Of a DNA stretch of 64,000 nucleotides, positions 7,803 to 16,046 are shown piece by piece. The stretch comes from BAIKAL-G1 sp943369525 (lineage in GTDB: Bacteria > Cyanobacteriota > Cyanobacteriia > PCC-6307 > Cyanobiaceae): NCBI GenBank assembly GCA_943369525.1, contig CALRNL020000001.1:532782-596781 (forward strand). Reading direction: 5' to 3'. Below the pieces are notes generated by a model that was not told the origin of the DNA, searched no databases, and saw nothing but the letters and a program-made list of their open reading frames with translations. Within the stretch, counting starts at the first letter, position 1. Every line of letters begins with the position of its first letter. A program made the position numbers and the translations under genes.

Positions 7803-9005
7803 TCAGGGCCGCAGCAGCAGCACCCGTTGGTCCAGGAGGGTTCGGGCCGTGGCCAGCAGCTGGGGTGCTGGCCAGCCCAGGGGGAGCTGGCCAAGGGCCG
7901 TGGCGGGCCCAGCCGCCTCGAGGGCCTGGAGCAGGCTGACTCCATCGGCGCTGAGATCCAGGGGCGCCATGTCGGAGTCCAGCAACGCCGTGCCGGGCCA
8001 GCCCCACAGACAGGGGTTACGCCGGCCCGTGGCGGCCAGCAACGTCCCATCGGCCTGCCAATCGGGCTGGGCGAGGGGACCGCGGCTGAGGAAGAACTCG
8101 AAATGGCTGATGTCGGGATCGAGCTCCTCCACCAGCTGCCACTGCTGGCGCTTGGGCAGGGCCAGGGCCCGCTCCAGCAGCTCCCCCTCCAACAGCCGGG
8201 CGGGATCCCAAACCCGGGGATTGGAGAAGCCAGCAAAGTCGAGATCGGCGGACTCCACAAAGGCGAACAGGCGGGCCAGGTTGTAGCTGGTCTCCTGGGG
8301 GTGGAGATACATGTCGGCGAAGTTGGCATCCGCCGCCGTATCTAGGGCCCAACGCTGGCGGTGGTGGCTGGCGAGGCGGTTGGTCTCAGGCAATTGGGCA
8401 AACAGCTGGCGCCCCAGGCGCAGCCCTTCGTCGCCGGTGCCCACGCCCAGCAGGCCGAGGGCCCGCTGGCTGCGATGGATTTCCCAGCGGCCCCCATCGG
8501 CATAAAGAAAGAGATGGAGCACCCCCCCCGGCTTGAGCAGGGCCGCCAGGGAGGCCAAACCCGCCTGGGGTTGGCGCAGGTGGTGCAAGACCCCCACCGA
8601 ATTGATGTAGTCGAAGGGGCCTTCGCCGGCCAAATCCAGCAGGCTGCGCTGCTCGATCCGCACCGCAACGCACTGGTCGCCGCCGGAGCGGCGCAACCGC
8701 TCCCGGGCCACGGCCAGGGCACCGGCACTGATATCAACCGCCAGGAGTTCTGATCCGGGGTTGAGATGGGCCAGGTAATCGGTGCTAACGCCCGTGCCGC
8801 AGCCCGCATCAAGGATCCTGAGGGGTTCGCTGGCGCTGCCCTGGGGCGGCAGGGCCCCCGAGCAGGAGGCGAACGCCGCATCGACACACCAACGCCAGTT
8901 GTATCCCGGCGGCGGCCCGTCCTGGAGCGGATCACCGGGATAGGGGAAGCGGTCGTAGAAGGCGCTCACCACGGGGGTGGCGGCATCGGCGGGGGCCTGG
9001 GTCAT
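7803..9005 (-). CDS. Class I SAM-dependent methyltransferase with C-terminal extension
   Basis: This is a 400-residue protein. The SAM-binding motif I is ILDAGCGTG at 64-72, followed by an acidic end of strand 2 (LLAVDIS). Downstream, SVGVLHHLRQP fits motif IV/post-motif regions of Methyltransf_11/12 type enzymes. The N-terminal VSAFYDRFPYPG motif occurs in a cyanobacterial group of methyltransferases of unknown substrate. The C-terminal ~200 residues form an additional domain I do not recognise. It lies directly upstream of the atp operon on the same strand and downstream of the divergent apcE promoter region. Confidence 0.85.
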   Translation of the reverse strand: MTQAPADAATPVVSAFYDRFPYPGDPLQDGPPPGYNWRWCVDAAFASCSGALPPQGSASEPLRILDAGCGTGVSTDYLAHLNPGSELLAVDISAGALAVARERLRRSGGDQCVAVRIEQRSLLDLAGEGPFDYINSVGVLHHLRQPQAGLASLAALLKPGGVLHLFLYADGGRWEIHRSQRALGLLGVGTGDEGLRLGRQLFAQLPETNRLASHHRQRWALDTAADANFADMYLHPQETSYNLARLFAFVESADLDFAGFSNPRVWDPARLLEGELLERALALPKRQQWQLVEELDPDISHFEFFLSRGPLAQPDWQADGTLLAATGRRNPCLWGWPGTALLDSDMAPLDLSADGVSLLQALEAAGPATALGQLPLGWPAPQLLATARTLLDQRVLLLRP

Positions 9006-9099
9006 CGGCTGGGGGGGCGCAGGACGGCCGGACCTGGCGAGCTTTTCATGGCCCCCACTGGCTGGACAGATTCAGCCCCCCAGGCTGCAAACATTTGTT

Positions 9100-9122
9100 C
9101 ATGGGGCCCCGTAGGCCCCATG
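9100..9122 (+). promoter_or_regulatory. Perfect 9 bp inverted repeat in the apcE leader
   Basis: CATGGGGCC (9100-9108) and GGCCCCATG (9114-9122) form a perfect stem with a 5-base loop, ending 40 bases before the apcE start. It could be an operator or a hairpin in the 5' UTR. The 157-base methyltransferase/apcE divergent spacer contains no gene. Confidence 0.5.
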
Positions 9123-9162
9123 GGCGAGCCGTAACGTGCCGACACCCGGTTCGCTCTCGTTC

Positions 9163-12100
9163 ATGACCGTGACCGCAAGCAGCGGCAGCACCAGGGTTGC
9201 TCCCCAGCGCTACGACACCCTGCCGCTCTCCAGCGTCCGTCAAGCGGAGCAGCAGGACCGCTTCCCAGATGGGGGGGAACTGGACACCCTCACCACGTTC
9301 TTCCAGAGCGGCCAGCTCCGGGTGGCCGCCGCCAAACGGCTTTCGGCCAATGCCGAGGCCATTGTGGCCCGTGCCGCTAACCGCATCTTTGTCGGTGGCA
9401 CGCCCCTGTCCTATCTGGATGCGCCCCTCAGCCCTGCTGCCGCTGACGCCACCCCCCTGGCCACCGACCAGGCCGCCTTTCAACGCTCGGTTCAGACCTT
9501 CGCCGGCGGCACAGCGAGCCGCGGCAACCTGATCACACGCCTGCTGGAAGGGGCTGGAGGTGATGCCGACGTGCGGGTGGTGCTACCCACCGGCTTCAAC
9601 CCGATCAGCGTCGGTCCCTACGGGACCGAGCGGATGAAGAAATCGATCCGCGACCTGGCCTGGTTCCTGCGCTACGTGGGCTATGCCGTGGTTGCCGGCG
9701 ATCCCAGCATCTTGGCGGTGAACACCCGCGGCCTGCGCGATGTGCTCGAGAAGGGCTGCTCCCTGGCCGCCACCAACGTGGCCCTGCAGGAGATGCGTGC
9801 CGCCGCCGCTGGCCTGCTCAAGGATCTCCCGGAAGCGCGCCAGCTGGTGATCGACAGCTTCAACGTGCTGATCAAGGAACTGGACGTTGCCACCCCATCT
9901 GCCCGCCAGCGCCTGGGCAGCCCCGAGAACCAGGGCCTCCAGTTGCCCGCCACCTATGCGTTGGCCGCCCAGGGCGCCCAACGCTTCATCATGCGCAAGG
10001 TGCTCACCGGCGCTCAGAAGGCCGAAGTGGTTCGCGCCGCCTACCGCCAGGTGTTTGAACGCGACATCGCCAAGGGCTATTCCCAGGTGGTCTGCCCGGT
10101 GGAAGCCACCCAGGTGCGCCAGGGCCAGCTCTCGATGCGGGAATTCATCCGCGCCCTCGGTCACAGCAAGGAATATCGCCAGCAGTTCTACGGGCGCTTC
10201 TCCAACAGCCGGGCCGTGGAACTGGCCTTCCGCCACTTCCTTGGCCGCGGCATCAGTTCCCGCGAGGAATTCACCCGCTACTTCGACATCGTCAGTGCCC
10301 AGGGCCTCAAGGGCCTGGTGGATTCGCTGATCAACACGATCGAGTACGCCCGGGTATTTGGCGAAGAAACCGTTCCCTACCTGCGCGACATCGGCGAAGA
10401 AGCCCAGGAAAGTGCCGGTTGGGGCTCGAACCGCAAGCTGTTCCGCTTTAGCGCCCCCTTTGAAGGGGCTCCCCAGTACGTCACCCTCTACGCCAGCTAC
10501 CGCCACCCCTTCGCCGACCAGCACCCCTACGGCGGCGGCAACGATCCCCTGGCCCTCAACTACGGGGCCATCTTCCCCTCCGGCACGGCATCGGTCGCCA
10601 CCCGACCGGCCCCGTTCAGCTACGACAGCCGCCGAATTCTGGTGGGCAATGGCATGCGCCAGCCTGGCCAGATGAATAGCCCCCAGTTCCGGGCCTCCAG
10701 CCCCCGCAAGGTGGGGCCCAAGGTGGTGCGGCTGCAGCAGATCGCCACCGGTGGCAACTCTGTCCCCCGCCGCAGCGGCCAACCGAGCCTGCGCAACACC
10801 GAATCCAGCACCCAGGGGGTGATTCGGGCCGTGTATGTGCAAGTGCTGGGCACCGCTGGCTATGCCGGCGATCAGAACAAGGTGGAGGAGATCAAGCTCG
10901 AGAACGGCGACATCAGCCTGCGTGAGTTTGTGCGCCAAGTGGCCCGCTCCAGCGCCTTCCGTCGCCGTTATTGGAGCGGTCTTTACATCTGTAAGGCCCT
11001 GGAGGTGATGCACCGCCGCCTGCTGGGCCGTCCCACCTTTGGCCGCTGGGAAATCGACGCCTACTTCGATGTGGCCGCCCGCAAGGGCTTCTATGGCGTC
11101 GTTGACGCCATGCTCAACAGCAATGAGTACGCCACGGCCTTCGGTGAGGACACGGTCCCCTACGAGCGCTTCATCACCCCCACGGACCTCAACACCCGTC
11201 GGGTGCCTGCCCTGAAGCGGGAACTCAAGGCCACCGCCGGGGACCTGCGCCCCGGCAGCCGGCCCGATGTGCCCGTTCCCGCCGACTTCCGTTTCAGCGG
11301 CGAGCTCACTGCCCGCAACCTGTCCGGCCGCGGTGCTCCGATCCGCGGTGGCTGGAGCGTCCAACTGGCCGGCGACAACCAGGGGCTCAGCAGCAGCCAG
11401 CCGGCGGTGCCCCAGGGCCCCGGCAGCATCCAGGCCGACCCCGAACCCAGCCGCCGCTGGAGCGCCCCCCGCTGGCAGCCCGGCGGTGGCGTAGCCGCCC
11501 TTTGGACCTCTGGGGTGAGCGGCAGCTGGAGCGCCACCACCACGCCCCCCCTGCCCAGCTCCCTGGCCCCCCAGGCCTTCAAACCGGCGATCCGGGGTGA
11601 TTGGCGGCCCACGGTATCTGCAGCAGCTGGCATTGCCACCGGTCCGGTGCAGCCCAGCTCGGCCATGGCCAAGGCCCTGCGCAGCTCCGGCCGTCCCCAG
11701 GGCTTTGCCAAGCGCGCCGGCCTCGCCCGCCCCCTGGAGCTGCCCGTGTTCCCCAGCGATACGGAGTTCCAGCAAGTGATCGACGCCGTTTACCGCCAAC
11801 TGCTCAACCGCCTCCCCCTAGTAGCCGAGCGCCTCGGTGATGCGGAATCCCAGCTGCGCAATGGCGGCCTCAGCGTCGCCGACTTCGTGGCCCGGGTCGC
11901 CGCCAGTGACCTGTTTGAGCGGCGTCTCAATCGGATGGCGCCCCTCAGGGCGGCCACCGCAGCCCACATGGCCCTGCTGGGCCGGGCTGCCGGACCCGAG
12001 GAAACCAGCCGATTCCTGACCACCCGGGTCAGCCAGGGCCTGGCCAAGGCCATCGACGAACTGGTCAGCAGTGCCGACTACGCCGCCAGCTTCGGCCGTG

Positions 12101-12225
12101 ATGGCGTGCCCTACGTGGCAGGCCTTAACACCCAGGACGGCATCCCCTTGGGCACCGTGAACCGCACGGCCAGCCTCTATGGGGGTAACGCCGCCCTGAA
12201 TCCGCCTAGTCGCGGCACCATCTAA
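9163..12225 (+). CDS. apcE: Phycobilisome core-membrane linker (L-CM, anchor polypeptide)
   Basis: This 1020-residue protein organises the allophycocyanin core, anchors it to the thylakoid and is a terminal energy emitter. The start MTVTASSGS is the canonical ApcE N-terminus. Residues 20-240 are an allophycocyanin-like domain with chromophore Cys at about 199 (EKGCSLAATN) interrupted by the PB-loop. Three linker-repeat (REP) domains follow at about 286-410, 550-670 and 868-985, which implies a tricylindrical-type core. The REP2-REP3 arm (about 690-865) is long, Pro/Ser/Trp-rich and low in complexity. The C-terminus ASLYGGNAALNPPSRGTI is typical. It is followed by its own terminator. Confidence 0.97.
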   Translation: MTVTASSGSTRVAPQRYDTLPLSSVRQAEQQDRFPDGGELDTLTTFFQSGQLRVAAAKRLSANAEAIVARAANRIFVGGTPLSYLDAPLSPAAADATPLATDQAAFQRSVQTFAGGTASRGNLITRLLEGAGGDADVRVVLPTGFNPISVGPYGTERMKKSIRDLAWFLRYVGYAVVAGDPSILAVNTRGLRDVLEKGCSLAATNVALQEMRAAAAGLLKDLPEARQLVIDSFNVLIKELDVATPSARQRLGSPENQGLQLPATYALAAQGAQRFIMRKVLTGAQKAEVVRAAYRQVFERDIAKGYSQVVCPVEATQVRQGQLSMREFIRALGHSKEYRQQFYGRFSNSRAVELAFRHFLGRGISSREEFTRYFDIVSAQGLKGLVDSLINTIEYARVFGEETVPYLRDIGEEAQESAGWGSNRKLFRFSAPFEGAPQYVTLYASYRHPFADQHPYGGGNDPLALNYGAIFPSGTASVATRPAPFSYDSRRILVGNGMRQPGQMNSPQFRASSPRKVGPKVVRLQQIATGGNSVPRRSGQPSLRNTESSTQGVIRAVYVQVLGTAGYAGDQNKVEEIKLENGDISLREFVRQVARSSAFRRRYWSGLYICKALEVMHRRLLGRPTFGRWEIDAYFDVAARKGFYGVVDAMLNSNEYATAFGEDTVPYERFITPTDLNTRRVPALKRELKATAGDLRPGSRPDVPVPADFRFSGELTARNLSGRGAPIRGGWSVQLAGDNQGLSSSQPAVPQGPGSIQADPEPSRRWSAPRWQPGGGVAALWTSGVSGSWSATTTPPLPSSLAPQAFKPAIRGDWRPTVSAAAGIATGPVQPSSAMAKALRSSGRPQGFAKRAGLARPLELPVFPSDTEFQQVIDAVYRQLLNRLPLVAERLGDAESQLRNGGLSVADFVARVAASDLFERRLNRMAPLRAATAAHMALLGRAAGPEETSRFLTTRVSQGLAKAIDELVSSADYAASFGRDGVPYVAGLNTQDGIPLGTVNRTASLYGGNAALNPPSRGTI

Positions 12226-12317
12226 CGGGGTCTAGGGCCAGTTTCTGGGGCCCCACTGGCGCCCGGGTCAACCCCAGTCGATCGGGGAGCCTCCCCTGCA
12301 AGGACCATGCCCAGCTT

Positions 12318-12346
12318 GACCCAGGCCCCAGGCCTGGGTCTTTTTT
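12318..12346 (+). terminator. Rho-independent terminator after apcE
   Basis: A perfect 10 bp stem (GACCCAGGCC and GGCCTGGGTC, 12318-12340, loop CCA) is followed by six T residues. It lies about 95 bases after the apcE stop and separates apcE from apcABC. Confidence 0.9.
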
Positions 12347-12416
12347 ATTGAGCCAAACCTGATCAAGTTTACTGAATTGCAAGATGTCTTCACAGGCCAA
12401 TCAAGCCTGGGAATTG

Positions 12417-12446
12417 TTGACAATCCCTATCCGGCAACCCTATGCA
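12417..12446 (+). promoter_or_regulatory. Candidate sigma70-type promoter of apcABC
   Basis: TTGACA at 12417-12422 matches the -35 consensus exactly. TATGCA at 12441-12446 lies 18 bases downstream as a weaker -10. The AT-richer stretch 12340-12460 contrasts with the surrounding GC. Transcripts would have a leader of about 240 bases; apcABC mRNAs of other cyanobacteria are known for long leaders. The rest of the 467-base apcE-apcA interval holds no recognisable gene. Confidence 0.5.
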
Positions 12447-12692
12447 CAATTTCAGCGAAAAGCATTGCAGGCCAAGGGCTTTCAGCAATTAGCCCGCCGT
12501 GAAGAACTGTTACCAAGGCCGCTCTTGCTGCGGCTCCCTAGCGCAGAATAACTCGGCGAACAGCACTGCTGACGCCTCCCCCGGACCCAGGTCAAGCAAG
12601 CAAAGCTTGCAAGACCAAAGCCGAGGGTGCCACCCTTACCCACCGGATATCGGTCACCATTCTGGCGACCGCTTGTTTCGAGGCAGAACTGC

Positions 12693-13178
12693 ATGAGCAT
12701 CGTCTCCAACTCGATCATCAACGCGGACGCCGAAGCCCGCTACCTCAGCCCTGGCGAACTCGACCAGATCAAGTCCTTCGTGAGTGGCGGTCAACGCCGT
12801 TTGCGGGTGGCCCAGGTCTTGAGCGAGAGCCGCGAGCGCATCGTCAAGCAGGCCGGCGGTCAGCTGTTCCAAAGGCGTCCCGACCTGATCTCCCCCGGCG
12901 GCAATGCCTACGGCGAGGAGATGACCGCTTCCTGTCTGCGGGACATGGACTACTACCTCCGCCTGGTGACCTACGGGGTCATCGCCGGTGATGTCACCCC
13001 GATTGAAGAAATCGGCATCATTGGTGCCCGTGAGATGTACCGCTCCCTCGGCACCCCCCTCGAGGCCATGGCGGAAGCCGTGCGCGAGATGAAGGCTGCG
13101 TCCACGAGCCTGCTCACCGGCTCTGATGCCGAAGAAGCCGGCTTCTACTTCGACTACGTCGTCGGCGCCCTCTCCTGA
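12693..13178 (+). CDS. apcA: Allophycocyanin alpha subunit
   Basis: This 161-residue globin-fold phycobiliprotein forms the phycobilisome core disks with ApcB. The phycocyanobilin-binding cysteine lies in MTASCLRDMDYYLRL at about residue 81. The ATG at 12693 gives MSIVSNSIINADAEARYLSP, the standard ApcA start. The stop is 40 bases before apcB. It is expected to be among the most highly expressed genes; the codon choice is strongly C-ending. Confidence 0.98.
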   Translation: MSIVSNSIINADAEARYLSPGELDQIKSFVSGGQRRLRVAQVLSESRERIVKQAGGQLFQRRPDLISPGGNAYGEEMTASCLRDMDYYLRLVTYGVIAGDVTPIEEIGIIGAREMYRSLGTPLEAMAEAVREMKAASTSLLTGSDAEEAGFYFDYVVGALS

Positions 13179-13218
13179 GGCTGCTTCCCTTCACCCCTCC
13201 GCCTCCTTTCAAGGTTCC

Positions 13219-13707
13219 ATGCAAGACGCCATCACCAACGTCATCAACCAGGCAGACGTCCAAGGCCTGTACCTCGACACCTCCTCCATGGGGCGCCTCG
13301 AGCAGTACTTCGCCAGTGGCGAGCTGCGCGTGCGTGCTGCCACCACCATCAGCGCCAACGCCTCCTCGATCATCAAGGAAGCCGTAGCCAAGGCGCTGCT
13401 GTACTCGGACATCACCCGTCCCGGTGGCAACATGTACACCACCCGTCGTTACGCGGCCTGCATCCGCGACCTCGACTACTACCTGCGCTACGCCACCTAC
13501 GCCATGCTGGCCGGTGACACCTCCATCCTGGATGAGCGGGTGCTCAATGGCCTCAAGGAGACCTACAACTCCCTGGGCGTGCCCATCGGTGCCACCGTGC
13601 AATCGATCCAGGCCATGAAGGAAGCCACCGCAGCCCTGGTTGGCCCTGATGCTGGTCGGGAAATGGGTGTCTACTTCGACTACATCAGCTCCGGCCTGGG
13701 TAACTGA
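13219..13707 (+). CDS. apcB: Allophycocyanin beta subunit
   Basis: This 162-residue partner of ApcA has chromophore Cys in RRYAACIRDLDYYLRYATY at about residue 82, and an Asn in RPGGNMYTTRRY at the position methylated in beta phycobiliproteins. The ATG at 13219 gives MQDAITNVINQADVQGLYLD, the usual N-terminus. It is the middle gene of apcA-apcB-apcC; apcC follows after 35 bases. Confidence 0.98.
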   Translation: MQDAITNVINQADVQGLYLDTSSMGRLEQYFASGELRVRAATTISANASSIIKEAVAKALLYSDITRPGGNMYTTRRYAACIRDLDYYLRYATYAMLAGDTSILDERVLNGLKETYNSLGVPIGATVQSIQAMKEATAALVGPDAGREMGVYFDYISSGLGN

Positions 13708-13742
13708 TCCCTGCCAACGGCACACCCTGCGGATCCTTACCC

Positions 13743-13943
13743 ATGCGCCTGTTCAAGATCACGGCCTGCATTCCCTGCCCTGAAAAAACCCGTAGCCAAC
13801 GGGAGCTACAGAACACCTTCTTCACCAAGTGGGTGCCTTATGAAAGCTGGTTCGCTGAACAGCAGCGAATCATGAAGCAGGGCGGCAAGATCCTGAAGGT
13901 GGAACTGGTCACCGGTCGCCGCCAGGTCAACGTCGGCAACTGA
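13743..13943 (+). CDS. apcC: Phycobilisome small core linker (L-C 7.8)
   Basis: This 66-residue CpcD-fold linker caps the allophycocyanin core cylinders. The start MRLFKITACIPCPEKTRSQR and the end GGKILKVELVTGRRQVNVGN are family signatures. It lies 35 bases after apcB and is followed by a strong terminator at 14008. Confidence 0.97.
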   Translation: MRLFKITACIPCPEKTRSQRELQNTFFTKWVPYESWFAEQQRIMKQGGKILKVELVTGRRQVNVGN

Positions 13944-14007
13944 CCAGTCATCTACCGACTGGTGCGCCCTAGCCATGGTCCCTTGATCGATCATGCTGGT
14001 GAAAGCT

Positions 14008-14033
14008 GCCCGGCCCCGGCCGGGCTTTTTTTT
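14008..14033 (+). terminator. Rho-independent terminator of apcABC
   Basis: GCCCGGCC/GGCCGGGC forms a compact GC stem at 14008-14025 followed by eight T residues, 64 bases after apcC. Confidence 0.92.
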
Positions 14034-14085
14034 GTCCCTGGTGCCTCGCCAACGGCCAGGTCCAGGCGCCTAAATGCCCTAACCC

Positions 14086-15309
14086 GTGGATGCAACGATG
14101 GCTTCAACGGTGGATGCCTCCCAGGCCCTTGGGCCCAATCCAGGCCCACGCCCCAACCTGTTACCCCTTCCCTTTGGACAGTGGCCGGCCGAAGCCCGGC
14201 TGCTGCTTGGCATGGTGGCCCTTTGGAGTCTGGTGGGCCTGCTGGTGCTGGCTTCGGCTAGCTGGTGGGTGGCGTCGCGGGAAATGGGGGATGCGGCCTA
14301 TTACCTCAAGCGCCAGTCGATCTGGCTGGTGGCTAGCTGGGGCCTGCTTTGGCTAGCCATTCGCCTCAACCTGCGTCGCTGGTTGCGGCTGGCCGCCCCG
14401 GCCCTACTGATCACGGGCCTGATGGTGGCCGCAACCCTGGTGGCTGGCAGCACCGTGAATGGATCGAGCCGCTGGCTGGTGGTTGGTCCGATCCAGATCC
14501 AACCCTCGGAACTGATCAAACCGTTTGTAGTGCTGCAGGGGGCCACCCTGTTCTCCCACTGGAAACGGATTTCCATCGATCAAAAGCTGCTCTGGCTTGG
14601 GGTATTCGGCGGCCTGATTCTGCTGATCCTTAAACAGCCCAACCTCAGTACCGCAGCCCTCACCGGGCTGTTGCTCTGGCTGATGGCCCTGGCCTCGGGG
14701 ATCTCCCTACCGGCCATGGTCGGCACCGCGGTCCTAGGCGGCAGCGTGGGTGTGGCCAGCATCCTGCTCAACACCTACCAGCGCATCCGCGTCACCTCCT
14801 TCCTCAACCCCTGGAAGGACGCCCAGGGGGATGGTTACCAGCTGGTGCAGAGCCTGCTGGCGATCGGCTCGGGGGGGCTTTGGGGCTCGGGATTTGGCCT
14901 CTCCACCCAGAAACTGCAATACCTCCCAATTCAGACAACCGACTTCATCTTTGCGGTGTTCGCCGAGGAATTCGGTTTAGTCGGCTCGTTGATGTTGCTG
15001 CTGTTTCTTCTGCTGTTCGGGCTGGTCGGTTTGCGGGTGGCCCTCTCCTGCCGCAGCAACCAACAACGACTGGTCGCCATTGGCTGCACCAGCTTGCTGG
15101 TGGGCCAATCGATTCTCAATATCGCCGTGGCCAGTGGCGCCATGCCCACCACGGGCCTGCCCCTGCCGATGGTGAGCTACGGCGGCAATTCCCTGCTGTC
15201 GAGCCTGTTAACCGCTGGCCTTCTCATCCGCTGCAGCTTGGAAGGGGCCGGCCTGGAGGCCCCCAGGCCCTCCAGTCGCCGCCGTCGCAAGGATGCACCG
15301 ATAGGCTGA
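14086..15309 (+). CDS. ftsW: Cell division protein FtsW (SEDS family)
   Basis: This protein of about 407 residues has some ten membrane helices. SEDS proteins polymerise lipid II glycan strands at the division septum. Visible signatures are GSSRWLVVGPIQIQPSELIK, FLNPWKDAQGDGYQLVQSLL, GSGGLWGSGFGLSTQK, FIFAVFAEEFGLVG and LPMVSYGGNSLLSSL. The start could be the GTG at 14086 or the ATG at 14098 (MASTVDAS); the difference is four residues. It is the first gene of ftsW-ccdA-ccs1 and begins after the apcABC terminator. Confidence 0.93.
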   Translation: MDATMASTVDASQALGPNPGPRPNLLPLPFGQWPAEARLLLGMVALWSLVGLLVLASASWWVASREMGDAAYYLKRQSIWLVASWGLLWLAIRLNLRRWLRLAAPALLITGLMVAATLVAGSTVNGSSRWLVVGPIQIQPSELIKPFVVLQGATLFSHWKRISIDQKLLWLGVFGGLILLILKQPNLSTAALTGLLLWLMALASGISLPAMVGTAVLGGSVGVASILLNTYQRIRVTSFLNPWKDAQGDGYQLVQSLLAIGSGGLWGSGFGLSTQKLQYLPIQTTDFIFAVFAEEFGLVGSLMLLLFLLLFGLVGLRVALSCRSNQQRLVAIGCTSLLVGQSILNIAVASGAMPTTGLPLPMVSYGGNSLLSSLLTAGLLIRCSLEGAGLEAPRPSSRRRRKDAPIG

Positions 15310-15313
15310 TCCC

Positions 15314-16030
15314 ATGAGCTTTTTGCCCGTGGCCGCCTGGGCCAGAGCCAGTGAGGAGCTGTTGCAGAGCTCCCTGGCCGCACCGGGCCCCCTCACCTTG
15401 GGCCTGGTCTTTTGCGGTGGCCTGCTCACCAGCCTGGGGCCCTGCTCCCTCTCCCTGCTGCCCGTGACCCTGGCCTACCTGGCTGGCTTCGGCGACCAGG
15501 GCGCCAAGGCCTGGCCCCGCAGCCTCAGTTTCGTGGTCGGCATCGTGGCCTCCCTGGTGGTGCTCGGCCTGGCCAGCGGTCTGCTCGGACGCCTCTATGG
15601 CCAGATTCCAGGTGCCATTCCCAGCCTGGTGGCCGTGCTGGCTGTGGTGATGGGCCTCAACCTGCTGGGACTGGTGCGGCTGCCCCTGCCGGCGGGCCCC
15701 GATCCGGAACGCTGGCGCCGCCGGCTGCCACCGGCCCTGGCGCCCCTGGCCGCCGGCCTCGCCTTTGGCCTGGCCGCCTCCCCCTGCACCACGCCCGTGC
15801 TGGCGGTGTTGCTCGGCTGGATTGCCCAGAACGGCAAGCCCCTCGCTGGGGTGGTGCTGCTCACCGCCTTTGCCCTAGGCCAGGTGATGCCCTTGCTTTT
15901 GGCTGGCACGGCGGCCGCCAGCTTGCCCCGCCTGCTGGCCCTGCGGCCGCTCGGTCAATGGGTGCCGCCGATCAGTGGCGTGGTGCTGCTGATCACCGGC
16001 GCCCTCACCCTGCTGGCCAACTGGATCTAA
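15314..16030 (+). CDS. ccdA: Cytochrome c biogenesis thiol-disulfide transporter CcdA
   Basis: This 238-residue membrane protein of the DsbD/CcdA family has about six helices. It carries the two redox-active cysteines in LTSLGPCSLSLLPV (Cys44) and AASPCTTPVLAVLL (Cys158). It passes reducing equivalents across the thylakoid membrane so that apocytochrome c cysteines can receive haem (system II). It begins 4 bases after ftsW and is followed by ccs1, its functional partner, after 16 bases. Confidence 0.95.
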   Translation: MSFLPVAAWARASEELLQSSLAAPGPLTLGLVFCGGLLTSLGPCSLSLLPVTLAYLAGFGDQGAKAWPRSLSFVVGIVASLVVLGLASGLLGRLYGQIPGAIPSLVAVLAVVMGLNLLGLVRLPLPAGPDPERWRRRLPPALAPLAAGLAFGLAASPCTTPVLAVLLGWIAQNGKPLAGVVLLTAFALGQVMPLLLAGTAAASLPRLLALRPLGQWVPPISGVVLLITGALTLLANWI

Positions 16031-16046
16031 AGCCCAAGCCATCCCG

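Noticed and set aside
9583..11799. 738-codon open frame on the minus strand opposite apcE
   Set aside because: It is the antisense shadow of a strongly biased GC-rich gene; the peptide is Gly/Ala/His/Val-rich with no domain, and the plus strand encodes a canonical ApcE.
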